In this document: in pieces, positions 23,704-31,529 of the stretch
Layout of the letters: each line of letters opens with the position of its first letter
Numbering within the stretch: the stretch's first letter is position 1
Assembly: GCA_900762015.1 (NCBI GenBank)
Contig: CAAFEX010000055.1
Coordinates: 1 to 52,015, forward strand
Source: an uncultured Collinsella sp.
Lineage (GTDB): Bacteria; Actinomycetota; Coriobacteriia; Coriobacteriales; Coriobacteriaceae
Direction: 5' to 3'
Length of the DNA: 52,015 nucleotides
Position numbers and translations under genes: made by a program
The notes under the pieces: model-generated
Seen by the model: the letters and a program-made list of their open reading frames with translations, nothing else
Told to the model about the DNA's origin: nothing
The model's database searches: none

Positions 23704-24438
23704 CTATTTGAGGCTGGTGGCGACGACGGGGCGGTCGAGGGCTGCCTCGAAGCGGTCGGCCATCGTTAGGCCGGCAAGCGTGTCGGCTTGGTTGAGCATG
23801 ATGCGGGCATTGTTGAGGTTCAGCATCTGCAGCTCGGCATTGAGCACCATGGCGACGCGTTCTGGGGTGGCAGTGTCGGTGGGCTCGCAGCCGCAGCGCT
23901 CGCAGAAGAGCTCGGGGCGGTGGACAACCTCGGCGACGGGCTTGCCCAGCCCCGAGGCGCCCACGACCCAGATAACGTTGGCCGTGCCTGTGGGAACGAC
24001 CGGCTCCCACGGGGCGTGGGCCTTGAGCGGGAGCCGCTTGCTGCCGTCCGCCTCGGCCAGGACGTAGTCAAAGCGCTGCGCCAGCTGGTCGAGCGGCTCG
24101 GCAGGGGAGGAGAGCTTGCCCGTCTCCGGGTCCAAAACACCCGCCTGGCAGATGCTTCCCCGCACAAGCCCCGCGCAGGCCTCGCAGGTGCAGCCTGGGG
24201 CGTGTGAGGCACCCGACTTCCAGGGCGCGGCGTCCAGGCGACGGCTCGACCCGTCCCACGGCACGCCGGCGACGGGGAACATGCGCGTGGTGGTGCAGAG
24301 GAGCACGCGGCCGCCAGCGCGCATAAGCTCAAGGCCGAGCGTCTTTAGCAAGGTCGACTTGCCGCCGCTGCCGATAATCGCGGTAATGCCCGGCTCAATC
24401 CTGAGCGCCGAGGCAAGATTGCCGCTAACCGTTTCCAT
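23704..24438 (-). CDS. yqeC: YqeC, selenium-cofactor biosynthesis protein with added Cys motifs
   Basis: A 244-aa P-loop protein needed, with YqeB, for selenium-dependent molybdenum hydroxylases. Seen: GSGGKSTLL at residues 23-31, CTTTRMF at 48-54 and EADGSKRLPLKAH at 129-141. Odd: Cys83, 85, 88 and 97 form CTCEACAG plus a later Cys, and Cys179, 182 and 184 form CERCGC. I do not recall these as family-wide, and they could bind zinc or a Fe-S cluster. It is divergent from yqeB across 102 bp and converges on hydA. ATG start. Confidence 0.85.
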   Translation of the reverse strand: METVSGNLASALRIEPGITAIIGSGGKSTLLKTLGLELMRAGGRVLLCTTTRMFPVAGVPWDGSSRRLDAAPWKSGASHAPGCTCEACAGLVRGSICQAGVLDPETGKLSSPAEPLDQLAQRFDYVLAEADGSKRLPLKAHAPWEPVVPTGTANVIWVVGASGLGKPVAEVVHRPELFCERCGCEPTDTATPERVAMVLNAELQMLNLNNARIMLNQADTLAGLTMADRFEAALDRPVVATSLK

Positions 24439-24540
24439 CTGTTCACCGCCGTATAATACTGTGATAATAAATAATCATCAGAGTAGCGGTCGAACCGCTT
24501 TTGCTCTGCTCAAACCGTAGCACAGGGAGGTGCCTCGGGA
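24439..24540. promoter_or_regulatory. yqeC-yqeB divergent promoter region
   Basis: AT-rich centre with TATAAT near 24454-24459 and repeated aataa words. A 15-bp dyad agcggt-cga-accgct lies at 24485-24499, about 40 bp before yqeB, and may be an operator or a small hairpin. Confidence 0.4.
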
Positions 24541-25335
24541 ATGCTCGTTTATGTTCGCGGCGCCGGCGATATCGCCACCGGCGTCGCCGCTCGCTTGGTG
24601 CGCGCCGGCGTGTCGGTCGTCATGGCCGATATCGCGGTCCCCACGTGCATCCGTCGCACAATCAGTTTTTGCGAGGCCATTCGCTTGGGCGAGGTCGAGG
24701 TCGAGGGCATTCGCGCCCGCTTGGCGCAGGCGCCGGCTGAGGCGCTCGAGATTATCCAAACGGGGGATGTTGCCGTTGTGGTGGACCCCCAGGCCAAGAT
24801 GCTCGACGAACTGAAGCCCGCGGCTGTGGTCGACGCGATTCTGGCCAAGCGTAACTTGGGCACCACGCGCGACATGGCGCCTGCCGTTATCGCCGTGGGG
24901 CCGGGCTTTACCGCGCCGGTTGACTGCGACGCCGTGGTCGAAACCATGCGCGGGCATTTCCTGGGCCGTGTCATTACCCAAGGCTCGCCGCAGCCCAACA
25001 CGGGCGTGCCGGGTGTCATCGCTGGCTATGGCAGGGAGCGCGTTATCCACAGCCCCGCCGCCGGCGTGTTTCGATCCGACCGCGCAATCGGCGACATCGT
25101 GAGCGCCGGAGACGTGATTGGCTACGCGGACGATACGCCCATGTGCACGCAGATCGATGGCTGCCTGCGCGGGCTTTTGGCGAACGGCGTGCAGGTGACT
25201 GAGGGCTTTAAATGCGCCGATGTCGATCCGCGCGGCGACGCCAGCTATATCAACTATATTTCGGACAAGGCGACGTCGGTCGGCGGCGGCGTGCTTGAGG
25301 CACTCGCTATGCTCACCGATGTCTTTAGAAGATAG
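24541..25335 (+). CDS. yqeB: YqeB, selenium-dependent molybdenum hydroxylase maturation protein
   Basis: A 264-aa protein of the EF2563/YqeB family, a marker for selenium-dependent Mo enzymes. Seen: an N-terminal dinucleotide-type motif RGAGDIATG at residues 6-14, AVGPGFTAP, and the family signature PNTGVPGVIAGYG near 151-163. The ATG follows ggaggt. The xdhC-like gene starts 9 bp downstream, so they are co-transcribed. Its reaction is not known; it is thought to help insert selenium into the cofactor. Confidence 0.92.
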   Translation: MLVYVRGAGDIATGVAARLVRAGVSVVMADIAVPTCIRRTISFCEAIRLGEVEVEGIRARLAQAPAEALEIIQTGDVAVVVDPQAKMLDELKPAAVVDAILAKRNLGTTRDMAPAVIAVGPGFTAPVDCDAVVETMRGHFLGRVITQGSPQPNTGVPGVIAGYGRERVIHSPAAGVFRSDRAIGDIVSAGDVIGYADDTPMCTQIDGCLRGLLANGVQVTEGFKCADVDPRGDASYINYISDKATSVGGGVLEALAMLTDVFRR

Positions 25336-25344
25336 AAGGCGGCA

Positions 25345-26388
25345 ATGGAAAAGCTCGATGTTGTGAATGCTGCGCTTGGCGCTCTGAAGGCTGGTAAGAC
25401 GTGCGAGCTCGTGGTCGTGGCCGGCACGGCAGGGTCATCGCCGCGCGGCGTGGGCGCCTGGATGGCCGTCTTTGCCGACGGCAGCCAAGCGGGCACCATC
25501 GGCGGCGGCAAGATCGAGCTCTTTGCGCTGAACGAGGCGCGCGAGCTGCTGGCCGCAGGGCAATCGCGTCTGGTCCGCTACACCATGGGCGGCGAGAACT
25601 CCGATACCGGCATGATCTGCGGCGGAGCCATCTGCCTGTGCTATCTGCACCTGGACGCGACCAAGGTACCGCTGCTCCAGTCGGTTGCCGACGTCTTGGT
25701 CTATCGGCGCATCGGCGACTTCGTCATCGACTTTGAGCCGTTTACCTCGAGCGCGTTCGAGGGCGATGTGGCCGAGTACCATGGCGAGGAATCGCGCCGC
25801 ACCATTGCGGGCTGCCCCGGGCTTTCGCTGGTGGAGGAGGGGAGTAAGGTCACCTACACCAACGCCACCTCCGAGATTCCCGCAGTGCACATCGAGACGC
25901 TCTGCCCCGAGGGCCTGACCTACATCTTTGGCTGCGGACACGTGGGCGCCGCGACGGCGCGCGTGCTCACCGCGGCGGGCTTTGCCGTCGTGGCGTGCGA
26001 CGACCGCCCCGGCACGCTGACCCCCGATTGGGTGCCCGGTGTCTACGACCGTCGTCTGGTCGACTACAAGAGCCTGAGCAAGCAGTGCCCCATCGGCCCG
26101 CGCGACCTGGTGGTCGTCGCCACGGCGGGTCACAAGTCCGATATCGACGTGGTGATTCAGGCCATGCGTGCCAAACCCGCCTATCTGGGCTGCTTGGGCT
26201 CGCGTCGCAAGACGGCCTTTGTGCGGGCTCGCTTGGAGCAGGAAGGCTTTACGCAGGACCAGATCGACGGGCTGCACCTGCCGATCGGCGTTTCCATCGA
26301 GGCCGAGGACCCCGAGGAGATTGCCATCTCCATCGCCGCCGAGATGATTCACCTGCGCCGCACCAAACTCGTCCCCCGCAAGCGCTAG
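25345..26388 (+). CDS. XdhC/CoxI family molybdenum-cofactor insertion protein
   Basis: A 347-aa protein with the two XdhC parts: an N-terminal CoxI domain (GTAGSSPRGVG near 27-37 and TIGGGKIE near 51-58) and a C-terminal Rossmann domain (IFGCGHVGAATARVL near 193-208, then LGCLGSRRK). XdhC proteins bind the Mo cofactor, promote its sulfuration and hand it to the hydroxylase. Here the partner would be the Xdh of unit A and the modification selenium. The ATG follows aggcgg. It is the last island gene; the next 311 bp lead to the ribosomal operon. Confidence 0.9.
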   Translation: MEKLDVVNAALGALKAGKTCELVVVAGTAGSSPRGVGAWMAVFADGSQAGTIGGGKIELFALNEARELLAAGQSRLVRYTMGGENSDTGMICGGAICLCYLHLDATKVPLLQSVADVLVYRRIGDFVIDFEPFTSSAFEGDVAEYHGEESRRTIAGCPGLSLVEEGSKVTYTNATSEIPAVHIETLCPEGLTYIFGCGHVGAATARVLTAAGFAVVACDDRPGTLTPDWVPGVYDRRLVDYKSLSKQCPIGPRDLVVVATAGHKSDIDVVIQAMRAKPAYLGCLGSRRKTAFVRARLEQEGFTQDQIDGLHLPIGVSIEAEDPEEIAISIAAEMIHLRRTKLVPRKR

Positions 26389-26405
26389 TCGCATCCCCAT
26401 CAATA

Positions 26406-26472
26406 AGTTGCGGTGAAATACGGATTGTTTAAGCCTGTTAGGCCGCCCAACAGTCCCTATTTCACCGCAACT
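26406..26472. repeat. Palindromic repeat related to that at 23613-23677
   Basis: Arms agttgcggtgaaata (26406-26420) and tatttcaccgcaact (26458-26472) pair perfectly. An inner stem ggattgtt with aacagtcc extends it with one G-T pair. The ends match the first palindrome except one base, while the centre differs but keeps aggccg. It sits at the junction of the purine island and the ribosomal operon. Confidence 0.85.
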
Positions 26473-26533
26473 GCTTTTTGGGATCCATTTGTGCGGGGGA
26501 GTTGTGGAGTTGTGCAGGCAGACGAGGTTTTTC

Positions 26534-26562
26534 TGGAAATACGCTCCCGATGCGCGTATAGT
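26534..26562 (+). promoter_or_regulatory. Candidate promoter of the rplE-led operon
   Basis: A good -10, TATAGT (26557-26562), 17 bp after a weak -35, TGGAAA (26534-26539). It would give rplE a leader of about 130 bp, needed because the usual upstream operon genes are absent. Confidence 0.5.
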
Positions 26563-26699
26563 ACCGATTGTTTTGTCGGCTCCTGCTGCGTCGAGTCCAA
26601 ACCGCGAAATGCCATGAGCGGCGCGGATGCAGCCAGGAGGCACGAGGACAACCCATCGTGGCCACGCCCCGTGCTTAAAACCCCAAGAAGGAGTGAACA

Positions 26700-27257
26700 A
26701 TGGCAGAAGAGAAGTATGTGCCGCGTCTGAAGACCAAGTACAACAACGAGGTCAAGCAGCAGCTTCAGGACAAGTTTCAGTACGAGAACGTCATGATGAT
26801 CCCCAAGTTTGAGAAGATCGTCGTGAACATGGGTGTCGGCGAGGCCGCTACCGATTCCAAGGCCATCGACGGTGCCGTGCGCGACCTGCGCGCCATCACC
26901 GGCCAGCAGCCGATGATTACCCGTGCCCGCAAGTCCATCGCTACCTTCCGCCTGCGCGCTGGTATGCCGATCGGCTGCAAGGTTACCCTGCGTGGCGACC
27001 GTATGTGGGAGTTCTTCGATCGTCTGACCTCCGTCGCGATTCCCCGTATCCGCGACTTCCGCGGCATCTCCGCCAAGAGCTTCGACGGCCGTGGTAACTT
27101 CTCCATGGGCGTCACCGAGCAGCTCATCTTCCCCGAGATCGACTTCGATTCCGTCGATCACCAGCGTGGTATGGACATCACTTTCGTGACCACCGCCAAC
27201 ACCGATGAGGAGGCCAAGGCCCTTCTGGACGCCTTCGGTTTCCCGTTCAAGAAATAG
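26700..27257 (+). CDS. rplE: 50S ribosomal protein L5
   Basis: 185 aa. L5 binds 5S rRNA and forms the central protuberance. Seen: KIVVNMGVGEA, the central ITGQQPMITRARKSIA, and a C-terminal GMDITFVTTANTDEEA. Full length. The ATG follows aaggagtg. In most bacteria rplX lies directly upstream; here it does not, so this gene starts the operon. Confidence 0.98.
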   Translation: MAEEKYVPRLKTKYNNEVKQQLQDKFQYENVMMIPKFEKIVVNMGVGEAATDSKAIDGAVRDLRAITGQQPMITRARKSIATFRLRAGMPIGCKVTLRGDRMWEFFDRLTSVAIPRIRDFRGISAKSFDGRGNFSMGVTEQLIFPEIDFDSVDHQRGMDITFVTTANTDEEAKALLDAFGFPFKK

Positions 27258-27272
27258 GTTCACCTGCCCTAT

Positions 27273-27302
27273 AAGCGCCGTTCCCACAAGGGGGCGGCGC
27301 TT
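27273..27302 (+). promoter_or_regulatory. Hairpin between rplE and rpsZ
   Basis: Stem aagcgccg (27273-27280) with cggcgctt (27295-27302). It is not followed by a T-run. It may be a processing or translational-control site in the spc transcript. Confidence 0.45.
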
Positions 27303-27336
27303 GGGGCGAACAATACTCTATGTGAGGAGGATATAA

Positions 27337-27522
27337 GTGGCTAAGACATCGATGATCGTCAAGTGCAATCGCAAGCAGAAGTTCTCTACTCGTGAGTACA
27401 CGCGCTGCCAGCGCTGCGGCCGTCCGCACTCTGTGTACCGCAAGTTCGGCCTGTGCCGTGTCTGCTTCCGCGAGCTTGCACTCAAGGGCGAGCTTCCCGG
27501 CGTTAAGAAGGCCAGCTGGTAA
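27337..27522 (+). CDS. rpsZ: 30S ribosomal protein S14, zinc-binding type Z
   Basis: 61 aa, the short form. The zinc ligands Cys24, Cys27, Cys40 and Cys43 are all present (CQRC and CRVC). The start is GTG after gaggagg. It sits between L5 and S8, its normal place. Confidence 0.97.
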   Translation: MAKTSMIVKCNRKQKFSTREYTRCQRCGRPHSVYRKFGLCRVCFRELALKGELPGVKKASW

Positions 27523-27641
27523 GTCACTACCAGCGTTTCAAGCATCAGTTTGGAACAGGGAAAACGCGCTAAAAAGGCTTTGCCGTTAAGGGCGGCGAAG
27601 AACCAAGAGCACGTGTTCATCAAGAACGAAGGAGAATCTGT

Positions 27642-28040
27642 ATGAACCTTACAGACCCGATCGCAGATATGCTTACGCGCATCCGTAACGCTAACTCTGT
27701 GAACAAGGCCACGGTCTCCATGCCGAGCAGCAAGAAGCTCGTCGAGATCGCTCGTGTTCTGCACGAGGAGGGCTACATCGAGGGCTACGATGTCGAGGAC
27801 ACCGTTCCCCAGAAGACTCTGCACATCACGCTTAAGTATGGTCCCAAGAAGGCTAAGGTCATCAACGGCATCCGCCGCATTTCCAAGCCGGGCCTGCGTA
27901 AGTACACCGGCGTTGCCGACATGCCCCGCGTCCGCGGTGGCCTTGGTACCGCCATTATTTCCACCAGCCATGGCGTTATGACCGACCGCGATGCTCGCAA
28001 GCACAACGTCGGCGGCGAGATCATCGCTTACGTCTGGTAA
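27642..28040 (+). CDS. rpsH: 30S ribosomal protein S8
   Basis: 132 aa, complete: starts with the typical DPIADMLTRIRNA and ends GGEIIAYVW. S8 binds the 16S central domain and in many bacteria represses the spc operon by binding its mRNA. The preceding 119-bp gap has an aaaacgcgctaaaaagg stretch but no clear S8-site mimic. ATG follows aaggag. Confidence 0.98.
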   Translation: MNLTDPIADMLTRIRNANSVNKATVSMPSSKKLVEIARVLHEEGYIEGYDVEDTVPQKTLHITLKYGPKKAKVINGIRRISKPGLRKYTGVADMPRVRGGLGTAIISTSHGVMTDRDARKHNVGGEIIAYVW

Positions 28041-28073
28041 TTCGCTCGGTAGGTAGAAGGAAAGGAGATCACC

Positions 28074-28610
28074 GTGTCTCGTATCGGTAATAAGCCTGTC
28101 CAGATTCCCGCCGGAGTCGAAGTGGCAGTCAACGGCAACAACGTTGTCGTCAAGGGCCCCAAGGGCCAGCTCGAGCTCGATGTCTTTGAGAAGCTCGCTA
28201 TCAACGTCGAGGACAACGTCCTCACCGTTTCCCGTCCCGACGACGAGCGTGAGACCCGTGCCCGCCACGGCCTCACCCGCGCCCTCATCCACAACATGGT
28301 TGTTGGCGTTTCCGAGGGCTTCGAGAAGAAGCTCGAGCTCGCCGGCGTCGGTTACCGCGTGCAGCAGAAGGGCAAGAACCTCGAGTTCTCCCTGGGCTTC
28401 TCGCACCCCGTGATCGTCGAGGCTCCCGAGGGCATCACCTTCGAGGTTCCCGACAACACCCACGTGAACGTCAAGGGTATCAACAAGCAGCAGGTCGGTC
28501 AGATCGCCGCTGAGATCCGCGGCCATCGTCCTCCCGAGCCTTACAAGGGCAAGGGTATCCACTACGTTGGCGAGCACATCCGCCGCAAGCTGGGTAAGGC
28601 CGCCAAGTAG
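28074..28610 (+). CDS. rplF: 50S ribosomal protein L6
   Basis: 178 aa with the duplicated L6 fold: SRIGNKPVQIPAGVEV at the start and the C-terminal signature RPPEPYKGKGIHYVGE. The start is GTG at 28074 after aaaggag. Normal order in the operon. Confidence 0.98.
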   Translation: MSRIGNKPVQIPAGVEVAVNGNNVVVKGPKGQLELDVFEKLAINVEDNVLTVSRPDDERETRARHGLTRALIHNMVVGVSEGFEKKLELAGVGYRVQQKGKNLEFSLGFSHPVIVEAPEGITFEVPDNTHVNVKGINKQQVGQIAAEIRGHRPPEPYKGKGIHYVGEHIRRKLGKAAK

Positions 28611-28635
28611 TCGTAACCGACTCACTCGCATAAGA

Positions 28636-28657
28636 CCAGCACCCCGTCAGGTGCTGG
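28636..28657 (+). other. Hairpin between rplF and rplR
   Basis: Perfect 8-bp stem ccagcacc (28636-28643) and ggtgctgg (28650-28657). A short T-run follows 15 bp later, so it is at best a weak attenuator; more likely an mRNA processing or stability element. Confidence 0.4.
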
Positions 28658-28685
28658 CAAGATCAACCTTTTTAGGAGTTTACGT

Positions 28686-29054
28686 ATGAACAAGCATAAG
28701 GCGAAGCTGGAAGGCCTCAAGCGTCGTCAGCGTCGTGTTCGCGGCAAGGTCTCGGGTACCTCCGAGCGTCCGCGTCTTCGCGTGACCCGTACTAACGCCA
28801 ACATCTATGCCCAGATCATCGACGACAGCAAGGGCTCCAGCCTGACGCTCGTCTCTGCCTCGACCCTCGAGGCCGAGTTCAAGGGCACCCACACCTCGAA
28901 CAAGGAGGCTGCGGAGAAGGTCGGTCAGCTCGTTGGCAAGCGCGCCATCGAGGCCGGCATCACCAAGGTCGCCTTCGATCGCGGTGGCCGTATCTACCAT
29001 GGCCGCGTCAAGGCCCTCGCCGACGGTGCTCGTGCCGCCGGTCTCGAGTTCTAG
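28686..29054 (+). CDS. rplR: 50S ribosomal protein L18
   Basis: 122 aa; Arg/Lys-rich N-terminus (KRRQRRVRGKVSGT), RPRLRVTRTNANIYAQ, and the conserved end DRGGRIYHGRVKALADGAR. Binds 5S rRNA together with L5. ATG after taggag. Confidence 0.98.
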   Translation: MNKHKAKLEGLKRRQRRVRGKVSGTSERPRLRVTRTNANIYAQIIDDSKGSSLTLVSASTLEAEFKGTHTSNKEAAEKVGQLVGKRAIEAGITKVAFDRGGRIYHGRVKALADGARAAGLEF

Positions 29055-29068
29055 GAGGTATGTAGCAC

Positions 29069-29593
29069 ATGGCTCGTAATCAGAAGCAGCAGCGCGAGGC
29101 CTCCGAGTTCGAGGAGCGCGTCGTTTACATCAACCGCGTGTCGAAGACCGTCAAGGGTGGTCGTCGCATGAGCCTCGTCGCTCTCGTCGTCGTTGGCGAC
29201 GGCAAGGGCAACGTCGGCGTTGGCATGGGCAAGTCCGCTGAGGTGCCCATGGCCATCTCCAAGGCGTCTCTCGATGCCAAGAAGAACATGTTCCACGTGC
29301 CGGTGACCGATCAGGGCACCATTCCGCACGAGGTTCTCGGTCACTTTGGTGCCGGCCGCATCATCATCAAGCCCGCTGTCGAGGGTACCGGCGTTATCGC
29401 CGGCGGCGCTGTGCGTCCCCTCTTCGAGCTTGCTGGCATCAAGAACGTCCTGTCCAAGTCCCTCGGTACCGACAACGGCCTCAACATCATCAAGGCTGCC
29501 GTCGAGGGCCTCAAGGAGCTCTCCAGCCCTGAGGACGTCGCGGCTCGCCGTGGCCTGACGGTCTCCGAGATGTTCGTCGGTAAGGAGAACTAA
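29069..29593 (+). CDS. rpsE: 30S ribosomal protein S5
   Basis: 174 aa; the S5 signature GGRRMSLVALVVVGDGKGNVG and PLFELAGIKNVLSKSLG are present. It takes part in decoding accuracy. ATG after taggaggt, 14 bp after rplR. Confidence 0.98.
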   Translation: MARNQKQQREASEFEERVVYINRVSKTVKGGRRMSLVALVVVGDGKGNVGVGMGKSAEVPMAISKASLDAKKNMFHVPVTDQGTIPHEVLGHFGAGRIIIKPAVEGTGVIAGGAVRPLFELAGIKNVLSKSLGTDNGLNIIKAAVEGLKELSSPEDVAARRGLTVSEMFVGKEN

Positions 29594-29595
29594 GC

Positions 29596-29778
29596 ATGGC
29601 TGACACCATCAAGATCAAGCAGGTCCGCAGCACCAACGGTTGCAAGCAGGACCAGGTCCGTACTGTCCGTGCCCTCGGTCTCCACAGGATCCGCGAGGTT
29701 CGCGAGATTGCTGACAACGAGTCCGTCCGCGGCATGATCTTCAAGGTCAAGCACCTTGTCGAGATTGTAGAGGAGTAG
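29596..29778 (+). CDS. rpmD: 50S ribosomal protein L30
   Basis: 60 aa, single-domain short form: IKIKQVRSTNGCKQDQVRTV and the L30 tail GMIFKVKHLVEIVEE. It starts 2 bp after rpsE, so translation is coupled. Confidence 0.97.
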   Translation: MADTIKIKQVRSTNGCKQDQVRTVRALGLHRIREVREIADNESVRGMIFKVKHLVEIVEE

Positions 29779-29781
29779 CAA

Positions 29782-30231
29782 ATGCAGCTTCACGATCTTA
29801 CTCCCGCGCCCGGTTCCACCAAGAACCGCAAGCGCGTCGGCCGTGGCAATTCTTCGGGTCACGGCACCACTTCTGGCCGCGGCCAGAAGGGCCAGGGTTC
29901 CCGCTCTGGCGGCACCAAGGGTGCCGGCTTCGAGGGTGGCCAGACTCCGCTGGCTATGCGCCTGCCCAAGCTTCCGGGCTTCCGCAACCCCCGTCGTATC
30001 GAGTACACCGCCGTCAACGTCGAGCGTCTCGAGCGTAAGTTCGAGGACGGCGCTGTGATCGACGGTGCCGCTCTTAAGGCCGCTCGCATCACCAAGAGCG
30101 AGTTCGAGCCCGTCAAGGTGCTCGGCAATGGTGAGCTCACCAAGAAGTTCACGGTCAAGGTCGACAAGGTCAGCGCTTCTGCGCAGGCCAAGATCGAGGC
30201 CGCCGGCGGAAAGGTCGAGCTGCCGTGCTAA
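29782..30231 (+). CDS. rplO: 50S ribosomal protein L15
   Basis: 149 aa; Gly/Arg-rich N-terminus (KRVGRGNSSGHGTTSGRG) and FRNPRRIEYTAVNVERLE. The stop codon lies inside the start of secY, so the two are translationally coupled. Confidence 0.98.
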   Translation: MQLHDLTPAPGSTKNRKRVGRGNSSGHGTTSGRGQKGQGSRSGGTKGAGFEGGQTPLAMRLPKLPGFRNPRRIEYTAVNVERLERKFEDGAVIDGAALKAARITKSEFEPVKVLGNGELTKKFTVKVDKVSASAQAKIEAAGGKVELPC

Positions 30232-31511
30232 ATGGTCTTAAGAATGCTTTCCGCATCAAAGAATTGCGCGAAAAGATTCTTTTTACCATAGCTATGCTCG
30301 TCGTGTACCGCATTGGTGCGCACGTTCCTGTGCCCGGCATTCCCTTCCAGGGGATGCTGGGCCTTTTCTCGACCGATAACAATTCGGTCGCCGCAGGTGC
30401 TATGGCCCTCCTGAATCTTTTCTCTGGCGGCGCGTTGAGCTATGTGTCGGTGTTTTCGCTGGGCATCATGCCTTACATCACCAGCTCGATCATCCTCCAG
30501 ATGCTCCAGGCCGTTGTGCCTTCCCTGCATGAGCTTGCCCGCGAGGGCGAGGTCGGTCAGACCAAGATTACGCAGTATTCGCGTTACCTCACCCTGGCTC
30601 TGGCAATCCTCAACTCCGTGGGTTACCTCTTCCTCTTTAAGAGCTTCGGCATCAGCTTCAATGGCGCCGGCGCTCCCGAGATCATCTTCGACCTCATGAT
30701 CGTCGGTACGCTCACCGCGGGCGCCATGCTGATCATGTGGATTGGTGAGCTCATCACCCAGCGCGGTATCGGCAATGGCATGTCGCTGATCATCTTTGCG
30801 AACATCATGGCCGGTCTGCCGCAGGCTATCTTCTCCAGCACCGAGGGCAATGCCGGTGGCATCATCACCATGGTGATCATCTGCGCCATCATCTTGCTGG
30901 TTATCCCGCTGATTGTTTTCCTTGAGCGCGGCCAGCGCCGCATCCCGGTCTCCTACGCTAAGCGCGTCGTGGGCCGTCGCATGATGGGCGGTCAGACCAC
31001 CTACCTGCCCATCAAGGTCAACACCGCGGGTGTCGTGCCGATTATCTTCGCTTCGGCGCTGCTGTACTTCCCGGCTCAGATTGCCGTGTTCTTCCCCGGC
31101 ATCGGCTGGATCCAGGCAGTTGCCTCCGCGCTTTCGCGCGGCTGGCTCAACTGGGTACTTAACGTTGTCCTCATCGTGTTTTTCGCATACTTCTACACCT
31201 CCATGGTGTTCAACCCCGATGATACGGCCGACAACCTTAAGAAGCAGGGCGGCTTTATTCCGGGCGTGCGTCCGGGTAGGGCTACCGCGGCCTACATCAA
31301 GAACGCGCTCAACAAGATCACGCTTCCCAGCGCTGTCTTTTTGGCGCTCATCGCCATCGTGCCTTCGATCATCTTCTCCTTCACGGGTAACCAGCTGATT
31401 CAGGCATTTGGCGGCACGTCCATCCTCATCATGGTCGGCGTCGTGCTCGACACGGTCGATAAGCTCGAAGGCCAGATCAAGATGTATGATTACGATGGAT
31501 TCTTTAAATAG
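30225..31511 (+). CDS. secY: Preprotein translocase subunit SecY
   Basis: 428 aa, about ten membrane helices forming the protein-conducting channel with SecE and SecG; SecA (start at 51864) is the motor. Seen: VYRIGAHVPVPGI near residues 26-38, the plug/TM2 region SGGALSYVSVFSLGIMPYI, and the cytosolic loop GQRRIPVSYAKRVVGRR. The start is GTG at 30225, overlapping the rplO stop by 7 bp. Confidence 0.98.
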   Translation: MLNGLKNAFRIKELREKILFTIAMLVVYRIGAHVPVPGIPFQGMLGLFSTDNNSVAAGAMALLNLFSGGALSYVSVFSLGIMPYITSSIILQMLQAVVPSLHELAREGEVGQTKITQYSRYLTLALAILNSVGYLFLFKSFGISFNGAGAPEIIFDLMIVGTLTAGAMLIMWIGELITQRGIGNGMSLIIFANIMAGLPQAIFSSTEGNAGGIITMVIICAIILLVIPLIVFLERGQRRIPVSYAKRVVGRRMMGGQTTYLPIKVNTAGVVPIIFASALLYFPAQIAVFFPGIGWIQAVASALSRGWLNWVLNVVLIVFFAYFYTSMVFNPDDTADNLKKQGGFIPGVRPGRATAAYIKNALNKITLPSAVFLALIAIVPSIIFSFTGNQLIQAFGGTSILIMVGVVLDTVDKLEGQIKMYDYDGFFK

Positions 31512-31529
31512 GCTAGAGGAGGATTGCTC

